Assembly (NCBI GenBank): GCA_034658975.1
Contig: JAYEGJ010000034.1
Span: 1 to 14,492, forward strand
Reading direction: 5' to 3'
Source: SZUA-217 sp034658975
GTDB lineage: Bacteria; Actinomycetota; Acidimicrobiia; Spongiisociales; ZC4RG35
Length of the DNA stretch: 14,492 nucleotides
The notes under the pieces were generated by a model, which saw nothing but the letters and a program-made list of their open reading frames with translations, was not told where the DNA came from and searched no databases. The position numbers and the translations under genes are program-made. Below are positions 6,311-12,711 of this stretch, one piece after another (position 1 is the stretch's first letter; every line of letters starts with the position of its first letter).

Positions 6311-7275
6311 TGCCTGAACTGGTGGTTTTCGCCCAGGCGTCGGCCATCTCTCCCGCCGCGCAGGCGCTCGTGACTGGCTTGTCGCTCGGTTCGATCTATG
6401 CGCTGCTGGCCATGGGCTTTGTGATCATTTTCAAATCGACACAGGTTCTCAACTTCGCTCATGGTGCCCTAGCCACACTCGGAGCCTTCTTGGTTGCAGT
6501 CTTCGCTACGACTTGGGACATCCCGGGACGATGGATTCCAGGCCTGCCCGAGTGGGCCTCGTGGGCTTTGGCTGCGCTGCTCGCCTTGCTGGTAGCCGGG
6601 CTCATCGGAGTCTTGCTCGAGAGGGTGTTCATCCGACCGATGGTGGGCGAGGAGCTGTTTGCCGTTGCCATCGTGACACTTGGTCTTGACATCGTTCTCC
6701 GCACGATCCTGAACGATTTCATCGGAGTGAGTGCTCGACCTCTGGGCGACCCCTGGGGAACTCAGCTGATCGACCTCGGATGGGTGCGGATAGCGTACAC
6801 GGAGATCGTTCAGTTCGCGGTCACGATCACTCTGGTCGTGGCCATGGCGTTCTTCTTTCGAACCAGAACGGGTGTCGCCATGCGTGCGACCGCCTTCGAC
6901 CAGGAAGCCGCCAGGGCTCAGGGTATTGGTGTGGGGCGGATCTTTTCCCTGTCGTGGGCGATCGGTGCCATGTTTGCCGGCGTCGCAGGTGTGTTTCTCT
7001 CAATTCACCCTCGGGGTCCGGCAGGCGTGACCCAGCAGACCGCCTTCTTCGCCTTCGCTGCTTTCCCGGCAATCGTTCTCGGCGGGCTCGACTCGATTGT
7101 CGGAGCCGTTGTCGGGGGTCTGATAATCGGTCTGGCTCAGGCGTATTCCGGCCTTTTGCCATGGGAGTTCCTGGGCTCCGGGTTTGGTGGTGTCGTGCCC
7201 TACATCGTCATGCTGGCGGTTCTTTTCGTTCGGCCCCACGGGCTCTTTGGTACTGAGGAGATCAGACGAGTATGA
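6310..7275 (+). CDS. livH: Branched-chain-type ABC transporter permease (LivH family)
   Basis: A 321-residue integral membrane protein with about eight or nine hydrophobic segments. It carries the LivH family signature N48-F-A-H-G52 after the first helix, followed by LGAFL. A cytoplasmic loop from about 191 (MRATAFDQEAARAQGIG) is the EAA-like site that contacts the ATPases. ATG 6310 is chosen over the adjacent GTG 6307 because it forms the TGATG coupling with the ligase gene; the difference is one residue. With LivM it forms the membrane channel of a type I importer of the HAAT family. Members also carry amides, urea, aromatic acids and other carboxylates, so the amino-acid name should not be taken as the substrate. 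The symbol denotes family only. Confidence 0.92.
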   Translation: MPELVVFAQASAISPAAQALVTGLSLGSIYALLAMGFVIIFKSTQVLNFAHGALATLGAFLVAVFATTWDIPGRWIPGLPEWASWALAALLALLVAGLIGVLLERVFIRPMVGEELFAVAIVTLGLDIVLRTILNDFIGVSARPLGDPWGTQLIDLGWVRIAYTEIVQFAVTITLVVAMAFFFRTRTGVAMRATAFDQEAARAQGIGVGRIFSLSWAIGAMFAGVAGVFLSIHPRGPAGVTQQTAFFAFAAFPAIVLGGLDSIVGAVVGGLIIGLAQAYSGLLPWEFLGSGFGGVVPYIVMLAVLFVRPHGLFGTEEIRRV

Positions 7276-8537
7276 GAGGCCGTCCCCTTCTACACACGAC
7301 TTACGAGTCTGACCAGGCTCTGCTCAATTCGGGGACCAAGAAGCTCATGATGGGCTTGTTTCTGGTACTTCTTGCCGTGATCCCTTTCTTTGCTCCCGGG
7401 ACCATCGGCCAGGAAGGGTCGCTGCCCGGACCAGACTTCCTGGCGGCAGGCGACTGGTTGCGGCTGCTGTCGACCGTGGGCATCTACGCGATAGGCGCGC
7501 TGGGTCTCAACATCCTCACGGGTTTGGCCGGGCAGGTATCGCTCGGTCACGCCTTCTTCATGGGTTTGGGTGCGTATACGGCGGCTGTCCTCGGAGCACC
7601 CGAAGGGCCGCTATGGGGTCTTGGATTGCCCATGTGGGTCTGGCTCCCAGGGGCAGGAATGGTTGCCGCTCTGGTTGGAATCGCGGTGGCGCCAACTGCA
7701 ACACGGGTTCGCGGACTCTATCTGGCCATCGTCACTCTTGGACTGGTCTTCATCGGCGAGTACCTGTGGCGCAATCTCGATTTCATCACGGGCGGATCGC
7801 AGTCGGGGCGGAGTCACCCGGAATTCGCACTCAGGCTCTGGAAAGAAGAGACGCCTCTAATCGACTTCTCTGAGGACGGCTCCTGGTTCGGTGTCTTGAA
7901 CGTATCCCGTGAAGCCAAGACGTACTTCTTCATACTCGCCCTCACAATCGCCGTTGTGTTGCTTGGGAAGAACCTCCAGCGCACACGCAGCGGGCGGGCG
8001 TTCATGTCTATCAGGGATCGAGACATCGCAGCTGAGATCATGGGTGTGAACGAGTTCAAATACAAGACCATGGCGTTCGCTATTTCCTCCTTCTTTGCCG
8101 GTGTCGCCGGCGCTCTCCTGGCCAGTCTGGTGGGACGCACCATTCCCGAGACCTGGAACCTGTTCTTGTCGGTCCAATTCATCGCAATCGTCCTCATCGG
8201 TGGAGTGGGCACCGTCTCCGGCGTGATTCTCGGCACGATCTTCGTGATCCTTCTGCCACGAATCGTGAAGGACTTCACGGAATGGGTGGAAGGGGTCGTC
8301 GAATCCGGCGACGGCTTGCTTGCTAGCGTTTTCGACGTCTTCGTGAGCACCGGACCCGGTGATTTCGGATTGATCAATACATCTGCAGGCGTCGCTCCGG
8401 GTCTCGGCATCGACCAGTTGAATCTGGTGATCTACGGCTTGCTTATCATCGGGTTCTTGATCTTCGAACCACTCGGTTTGTACGGCATTTGGCTTCGGAT
8501 CCGCAATTATTGGAAGGGTTGGCCGTTCACGTACTGA
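7272..8537 (+). CDS. livM: Branched-chain-type ABC transporter permease (LivM family)
   Basis: A 421-residue membrane protein, longer than many LivM proteins because of a hydrophilic 24-residue N-terminal tail and a loop near 345-375. The family signature GLAGQVSLGHAFFMGLGAY lies at about 84-102. The EAA-like loop begins at R248 (RDRDIAAEIMG) and is followed by the AGVAGALLA helix. ATG 7272 overlaps the livH stop by four bases (ATGA), with GAGGAG at 7255-7260 as ribosome binding site. It pairs with LivH to make the translocation path. Stop is at 8535-8537, and the coupling is then relaxed: 50 bases precede the binding-protein gene, which has its own strong ribosome binding site. The symbol denotes family only. 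Confidence 0.92.
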   Translation: MRGRPLLHTTYESDQALLNSGTKKLMMGLFLVLLAVIPFFAPGTIGQEGSLPGPDFLAAGDWLRLLSTVGIYAIGALGLNILTGLAGQVSLGHAFFMGLGAYTAAVLGAPEGPLWGLGLPMWVWLPGAGMVAALVGIAVAPTATRVRGLYLAIVTLGLVFIGEYLWRNLDFITGGSQSGRSHPEFALRLWKEETPLIDFSEDGSWFGVLNVSREAKTYFFILALTIAVVLLGKNLQRTRSGRAFMSIRDRDIAAEIMGVNEFKYKTMAFAISSFFAGVAGALLASLVGRTIPETWNLFLSVQFIAIVLIGGVGTVSGVILGTIFVILLPRIVKDFTEWVEGVVESGDGLLASVFDVFVSTGPGDFGLINTSAGVAPGLGIDQLNLVIYGLLIIGFLIFEPLGLYGIWLRIRNYWKGWPFTY

Positions 8538-8572
8538 GCGGTCTAACTGGGCCATCGTGCCCGTGTATCAAG

Positions 8573-8578
8573 AGGAGG
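8573..8578 (+). promoter_or_regulatory. Strong ribosome binding site (AGGAGG) setting the start of the substrate-binding lipoprotein
   Basis: A full anti-Shine-Dalgarno match, AGGAGG, lies nine bases before ATG 8588 in the purine run AGAGGAGGAAGG. It decides the start: an in-frame extension back to 8489 would lie largely inside livM and would bury the lipoprotein signal. This is the strongest ribosome binding site I see in the operon, in keeping with the excess of binding protein that such importers need. Confidence 0.85.
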
Positions 8579-8587
8579 AAGGAATTG

Positions 8588-9979
8588 ATGAAGAGGAAAG
8601 CAAGGTGGTTGGCGATCTTCCTGGTGATTGGGCTGATTCTGGCGGCGTGTAGTCCGTCGGAGAGCACCGATACCACCGAGGAGCCGACAGCCACAACAGA
8701 AGGGGCTACGGACACGACCGAGGCGACGACCGACACGACCGAGGCGACGACCGACACCACCGAAGGTGAGATGATGGACATCGCCACCGACATCGGTGTT
8801 GATCTCGACGCCGGGACGATCACAATAGGGTTGCTGACCGACCAGACTGGCGCGTTCAGCCCACTGGTCACGCAAATCAACACGGGTTATGAGGCCTACT
8901 GGGCCAACGTCAACGCAAACGGCGGCATCCACGGTCTCGAGGTTGTGCTCGACTTCGCGGACACGGCGTATAACGGCGAGGTCCACGTCCAACTGTTCGA
9001 GGAACTGAAGGACGAGGTGGTGGCCTTTGGTCACTCGGTGGGGTCGCCGCAGACCGTTGCGATCAATCCTGGGCTCCAGGAGCAGGGGATGCTGGCCATC
9101 CCGCTGACCTGGTATTCGGGTTGGTCGGATCCTGCGTACAACTCCCAGGTCGTAGCGCACGGCACGCCTTATTGCATCGAGGCCATGAACACGATCGAGT
9201 TCATGGTGGACGACTCTGGAATCGACTCACCGACGATCGCCATTGCTTCGATTCCCGGTGACTACGGTCTTGACGCATCAGCCGGCGCCAAGCTGGCCGC
9301 GGAAGCCCTTGGTCTCGAGATCGTCTATGACGGCGCTGGCGCCATCATCCCTGGTGACCCGACTTCGTACATCGAAGTCGGCAATGCGATCGCCGAGGCA
9401 AATCCGGACATCGTCTATCACACGGGCATCCCGTGGATTGGCTGGCCGGAGGTGTACACGCAGGCCGTCATCACCAACGGGTTGGAGGCTTTGTGGTCTG
9501 GTGCGAGCCCATCCTGGGGGCCGACCTACGTTGCAGAGGACTCGGGAATTCGCGACGAGATCACCCGTGACTTCTACTGGGCCGCTTATTACCAGCCCTG
9601 GGCCGGTGACTCCGAGGGAGCCGCAACCGTGCGCGACGTGATGACCGCCGCCGGAGCACCTCCTTCCGACTTCTACGGGGAGGGCTTCATCGAGGGGCAG
9701 CTCCTGTTCCAGGCATTGAACATCGCATACGAGAACGGCGACATGACCCAGGCCGGGGTCCTGGCCGCGGCGAAGTCCATCGAGTCGGTCGACTACAACG
9801 GCCTGGCGCCGTCGGACAGCTACGTAGGCGAGCCCAATGACATCGTTCAGAGGGTGGTGCACATGATGCGTCCCGACCCGAACTCGGAGACAGGCTCGAA
9901 GCTCGCTCAGGCGGACTACACGTCTCCTACCGCGGCGGCCTACGTGTTCGAAAGCGCATGCTTCGAGTTGGCTGGATGA
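8588..9979 (+). CDS. Extracytoplasmic substrate-binding lipoprotein of a branched-chain-type ABC importer
   Basis: A 463-residue protein. Residues 1-20 are a lipoprotein signal (KRK, hydrophobic core, lipobox LAAC with C21), so the mature protein is lipid-anchored to the outer face of the membrane. A Thr/Glu/Asp-rich linker (about 22-60) contains a 7-residue tandem repeat. From about 66 it is a type I periplasmic-binding fold (Peripla_BP_6/LivJ-like): ITIGLLTDQTGAFSP at the start, GYEAYWANVNANGGIHG, then two alternating domains. It captures the substrate for LivHM. The binding site holds many aromatic residues (WYSGW, GIPWIGWPE, FYWAAYYQPW), which fits a hydrophobic or aromatic ligand better than a small amino acid; this is inference from composition only. 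The family also includes sensors, but position between permease and ATPase genes makes transport the likely role. Confidence 0.92.
   Translation: MKRKARWLAIFLVIGLILAACSPSESTDTTEEPTATTEGATDTTEATTDTTEATTDTTEGEMMDIATDIGVDLDAGTITIGLLTDQTGAFSPLVTQINTGYEAYWANVNANGGIHGLEVVLDFADTAYNGEVHVQLFEELKDEVVAFGHSVGSPQTVAINPGLQEQGMLAIPLTWYSGWSDPAYNSQVVAHGTPYCIEAMNTIEFMVDDSGIDSPTIAIASIPGDYGLDASAGAKLAAEALGLEIVYDGAGAIIPGDPTSYIEVGNAIAEANPDIVYHTGIPWIGWPEVYTQAVITNGLEALWSGASPSWGPTYVAEDSGIRDEITRDFYWAAYYQPWAGDSEGAATVRDVMTAAGAPPSDFYGEGFIEGQLLFQALNIAYENGDMTQAGVLAAAKSIESVDYNGLAPSDSYVGEPNDIVQRVVHMMRPDPNSETGSKLAQADYTSPTAAAYVFESACFELAG
8711..8764 (+). repeat. 21-bp tandem repeat encoding the DTTEATT linker
   Basis: The unit GACACGACCGAGGCGACGAC plus C occurs at 8711-8731 and again unchanged at 8732-8752. 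A partial third copy follows at 8753-8764 with one base changed. It encodes the acidic, Thr-rich spacer between the lipid anchor and the binding domain. Identical DNA, not just identical protein, suggests recent slippage or duplication, so its length may vary between strains. Confidence 0.85.
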
Positions 9980-10097
9980 GCTGGTAGTGGCACCTGCGGG
10001 CCGTCGATAGATTCGACTTCCCATGGGCTGAAGGCTCTGGCCGGGCAATCGGCCAGAGCATTGAGCCCATTGATTGACGAGGCATTGGAGTAGCGCG
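9980..10097 (+). other. 118-bp spacer with a 48-nt near-perfect hairpin between the binding-protein and livF genes
   Basis: Positions 10023-10070 form a long stem: ATGGGCT-G-AA-G-GCTCTGGCC pairs with GGCCAGAGC-A-TT-G-AGCCCAT around an 8-base loop (10043-10050). Eighteen of twenty positions pair, with two single mismatches. A smaller dyad GTCGA-TAGAT-TCGAC lies at 10003-10017. No T-run follows the large stem, so it is not a standard terminator, and the ATPase genes downstream belong to the same system. A stem here would protect the 3' end of upstream mRNA and lower ATPase expression relative to binding protein, as known for REP elements between malE and malF. The role here is inferred. Confidence 0.75.
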
Positions 10098-10889
10098 ATG
10101 CTGACGGTTGAAAACTTAGAGGTCGTCTATAACGACGTCGTTCTCGTGCTGCGCGGCATCTCCCTCGAGGTGCCCGACGGCAAGATCGTGGCGCTTCTCG
10201 GCGCCAACGGCGCCGGCAAGACAACCGCCCTGAGGGCGATCACCGGTCTCCTCGAGGTCCACGAGGGAGACATCACCAAGGGTGAGATCGTCTTCGAAGG
10301 CGACATGATCACCGAGGCCCTTCCCTCGCGGATCGTTCGCCGCGGGATCTCTCAGGTCATGGAAGGCCGTCGCGTTTTCGCCGAGATGACTGTCGACGAC
10401 AACCTCAAAGCCGGCGCCTATGTCAATGCCAACCGTGCCGGGTACAAGAACTCGTATGACCGTGTCATGACCTTGTTCCCCCGGTTGAAGGAGCGCCGAA
10501 GCGCTACCGCCGGATACCTGTCGGGTGGCGAGCAGCAAATGCTGGCGATCGGCCGGGCACTCATGCAGGACCCGAAGCTATTGATCATGGACGAACCTTC
10601 ACTCGGTCTCGCCCCGCTGCTCGTCCAGGAGGTGCGGGACATCATCGTCGAGATCAACTCCCAAGGGACCTCCGTGTTGCTGATCGAGCAGAACGCCAAT
10701 ATGGCTCTGTCTATCGCCCATCATGGATACATCATGGAGACCGGAAAGCTGGTCATGGACGGCGATCCGGCGAAGCTCCTGAAGGACGAGGACGTCAAGG
10801 AGTTCTATCTCGGTCTCCACGCCTCGGGGGAGAAGAAGTCGTTCCGTGAGGTCAAGCACTACAAGCGTCGCAAGAGGTGGCTGTCATGA
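10098..10889 (+). CDS. livF: Branched-chain-type ABC transporter ATP-binding protein (LivF family)
   Basis: A 263-residue cytoplasmic ATPase. Walker A GANGAGKTT (35-43), signature LSGGEQQ (141-147), Walker B LLIMDEP (161-167) with SLGLAP, and the LivF-type switch EQNA (197-200), where most ABC proteins have His. ATG 10098 is chosen because the family domain begins at once and GGAG (10087-10090) lies seven bases upstream; a TTG at 10074 would lengthen it by eight residues without support. LivF proteins normally end near the YLGL seen at 237-240. This one adds a 23-residue basic tail ending in KHYKRRKRWLS, which may mark a subfamily. It overlaps livG by four bases. With LivG it powers import through LivHM. 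The symbol denotes family only. Confidence 0.93.
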   Translation: MLTVENLEVVYNDVVLVLRGISLEVPDGKIVALLGANGAGKTTALRAITGLLEVHEGDITKGEIVFEGDMITEALPSRIVRRGISQVMEGRRVFAEMTVDDNLKAGAYVNANRAGYKNSYDRVMTLFPRLKERRSATAGYLSGGEQQMLAIGRALMQDPKLLIMDEPSLGLAPLLVQEVRDIIVEINSQGTSVLLIEQNANMALSIAHHGYIMETGKLVMDGDPAKLLKDEDVKEFYLGLHASGEKKSFREVKHYKRRKRWLS

Positions 10890-11713
10890 GTGGAAAGCTT
10901 CTCCAGCGCCAGATCGAACGCTCGGGGCCTGCTAACTACAGCCACTTGCTCGAAGTGGATGACATCCACCTCTCCTTCAAGGGGGTCAAGGCCATCGACG
11001 GCGTCTCGTTCCATGTGGACGATGGGGAGCTGTTCGCGATCATCGGTCCCAACGGCGCCGGCAAGACCTCACTATTCAACTCGATCAACCAGGTTTATCA
11101 CCCCCAGGAGGGGGACGTCCGGTGGAAAGGTGAGAAGCTGATGGGTCTGAAGCCCAATCTCACCGCGGAGCGAGGCATCGCCCGCACCTTCCAGAACATC
11201 GCTCTCTACCCGCATATGACCGTTCTCGAGAACATCCTCACCGGCCGTCATGTCCGCATGAAGGCGGGCTGGTTAGCCGGTGCTCTCTGGCTCGGAAAGG
11301 CCAAGAAGGAGGAGATGGAGAACCGGGCGATCGTCGAGAGCATCATCGACTTCCTCGAAATCGAGCAGTGGCGCAAGTACCCGGTTGGCCTGCTTCCCTA
11401 CGGTGTGCAAAAGAGGGTGGAGATGGGCCGGGCCCTCGCCATGGACCCCGAATTGCTCCTTCTCGACGAGCCAGTCGCCGGCATGAACCTCGAGGAAACA
11501 GAGGACATGGCCCGGTTCATAATCGACGTACAGGATGAGCTGGGCATCGCCATCGTCCTCGTGGAGCACGACATGGGTCTTGTCATGGACATTGCCGACC
11601 GTGTCCTGGTCGTCGACTTCGGCAAGCCGATAGCGATGGGGACTCCCGCCGAGGTTCAACAGAACCCCAACGTGATCAAGGCTTACCTGGGCGAAGAGGT
11701 CGAGACTGCCTAA
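10886..11713 (+). CDS. livG: Branched-chain-type ABC transporter ATP-binding protein (LivG family)
   Basis: A 275-residue cytoplasmic ATPase. Walker A GPNGAGKT (54-61), Q-loop TFQNIALYPHMTVLEN (101-116, typical of LivG), C-loop LLPYGVQKRVEMGRAL (169-184), Walker B LLLLDEPVAGMN (190-201) and switch H228 (VEHDMGLVM). The C-loop has LPYGV in place of LSGGQ, a change of the kind usual in LivG (LxYGxQ). ATG 10886 overlaps the livF stop (ATGA); the more upstream GTG 10877 adds only three residues. The first 20 residues are a hydrophilic extension before the LEVDDIHLSF strand. It forms the nucleotide-binding pair with LivF. The TAA stop shares one base with the ATG of the hydrolase gene (TAATG). The symbol denotes family only. 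Confidence 0.93.
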   Translation: MSGKLLQRQIERSGPANYSHLLEVDDIHLSFKGVKAIDGVSFHVDDGELFAIIGPNGAGKTSLFNSINQVYHPQEGDVRWKGEKLMGLKPNLTAERGIARTFQNIALYPHMTVLENILTGRHVRMKAGWLAGALWLGKAKKEEMENRAIVESIIDFLEIEQWRKYPVGLLPYGVQKRVEMGRALAMDPELLLLDEPVAGMNLEETEDMARFIIDVQDELGIAIVLVEHDMGLVMDIADRVLVVDFGKPIAMGTPAEVQQNPNVIKAYLGEEVETA

Positions 11714-12609
11714 TGGGCCGGTTGCCTCCCCCAGAGCTTCCGGATTGGCTCAAGGCCCAACTTCCTTTCGACCGATACATGGTCGAGGTCGGCGATGGCC
11801 TGCGGATGCATGTGATGGAGCAGGGTGAGGGTCGGCCGGTCCTCCTCTTCCATGGCAACCCAACCTGGGGTTATCTCTATCGCAAGGTAGCGGCGCAACT
11901 CACGGATGAGCCCTTGCGTCTGATCATGCCCGATCTGATTGGCCTTGGATTCTCGGATCGACCCAACTCGGCCGCTGATCACACGATGCTCAATCATCCC
12001 CGTTGGATGGCCGGCATGCTCGGTCAGTTGGATCTGGAGGACGCCGTGGTGGTGGTGCAGGACTGGGGCGGCCCAATTGGCCTCCACTCGGTCTCCCAAT
12101 CCCCCGGATTGATGACCGGCCTGGTAGTGATGAACACTTCGATCGATGCGCCGAAACCGGGGTTCAAGGGAACGAAGTTTCACCGGGTGATGGGTGGTCC
12201 GCTTGGCGGGTTCATCTCCAAGGGTCTCGGCTTCCCGCAGAAGCGGCTTCGCTTCGCCCAGGGCGATCGGGACTCGATCCGGGGTGTCGTGCAGAAGTCA
12301 TACAGCTATCCACTGACCAGAGCGCGCGGCAATGACGCACCTCGAGCATTGGTCCTGATGGTGCCGGACGGCATGGATCATGAGTCGGTGGGGCCGCTGC
12401 GCGAGGTGGGCGACTTCGTCCGCGCCTTCGAGGGCCCCTCGGCCATTGTCTGGGGGGATCGCGACCCGGTGTTGGGCCGCCTGCGCCGGCGCACCGAGCG
12501 CATGCTTCCCGACGCCACGGTCACTGCAACCGAAGCCGGTCACTTCCTCCAAGAGGAGGTACCCGCCGAGATCGCCGCCGCCATCAGGGACGTCGTTTCG
12601 CGTTCCTAA
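11713..12609 (+). CDS. Haloalkane dehalogenase-like alpha/beta hydrolase
   Basis: A 298-residue cytoplasmic protein of haloalkane dehalogenase length. Motifs in order: oxyanion loop HGNPTWGYLYR (47-57), PDLIGLGFSDRP (73-84), nucleophile elbow VVQDWGGPIGLH (114-125) with D117 as nucleophile and W118 as a candidate halide-binding Trp, acid GDRDP with D251, and base AGHFLQE with H277. The QDWGG elbow and HGNPTW loop are hallmarks of haloalkane dehalogenases, which hydrolyse carbon-halogen bonds to alcohol plus halide. The acid after the later strand (D251) suits subfamilies I/III rather than II. Relatives with the same motifs can be epoxide or ester hydrolases, so substrate is open. It is coupled to livG by TAATG and closes the operon, suggesting it processes the imported compound or its product. 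Confidence 0.82.
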   Translation: MGRLPPPELPDWLKAQLPFDRYMVEVGDGLRMHVMEQGEGRPVLLFHGNPTWGYLYRKVAAQLTDEPLRLIMPDLIGLGFSDRPNSAADHTMLNHPRWMAGMLGQLDLEDAVVVVQDWGGPIGLHSVSQSPGLMTGLVVMNTSIDAPKPGFKGTKFHRVMGGPLGGFISKGLGFPQKRLRFAQGDRDSIRGVVQKSYSYPLTRARGNDAPRALVLMVPDGMDHESVGPLREVGDFVRAFEGPSAIVWGDRDPVLGRLRRRTERMLPDATVTATEAGHFLQEEVPAEIAAAIRDVVSRS

Positions 12610-12711
12610 TGCTGTGCGTTCGGTATACCGAACCTGCGCCGTTTAGACCGCGTTTGAGACGGGTTTAACTCATAGAAACCGCGAGGGACCCACAATGCGT
12701 CTAATAGACGA
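12610..12711 (+). promoter_or_regulatory. Regulatory region before the PDZ-Lon gene: 16-bp palindrome, 11-bp-phased repeats, dyad and -10 box at the start
   Basis: Four elements can be seen. A perfect palindrome GTTCGGTATACCGAAC lies at 12618-12633. GTTT recurs every 11 bases at 12641, 12652 and 12663 (units GTTTAGACCGC, GTTTGAGACGG, GTTTAACTCAT), with an inverted AAAC at 12676-12679. The dyad CGTCT-AAT-AGACG (12698-12710) ends one base before the ATG. TCTAAT (12700-12705), one base off TATAAT, sits six bases before that ATG. No Shine-Dalgarno sequence is present, so a leaderless transcript is likely. The palindrome is 8 bases after the hydrolase stop and could alternatively form a 6-bp hairpin at the end of that operon, but no T-tract follows. 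Confidence 0.5.

Noticed and set aside
8489..8587. Longer start for the substrate-binding protein, beginning inside livM
   Set aside because: It would place 33 extra residues before a good lipoprotein signal, and AGGAGG points to ATG 8588.
9988..9994. GTGGCAC after the binding-protein gene as another copy of the intergenic repeat
   Set aside because: Only about six bases match the repeat core and the rest of the unit is absent.
9278..10048. Minus-strand frame of 256 codons opposite the binding-protein gene
   Set aside because: A shadow frame; the plus strand holds a clear lipoprotein with signal, linker and binding fold.
10023..10070. Intrinsic terminator after the binding-protein gene
   Set aside because: There is no T-tract after the stem, and livF/livG, required by the same transporter, follow on the same strand.
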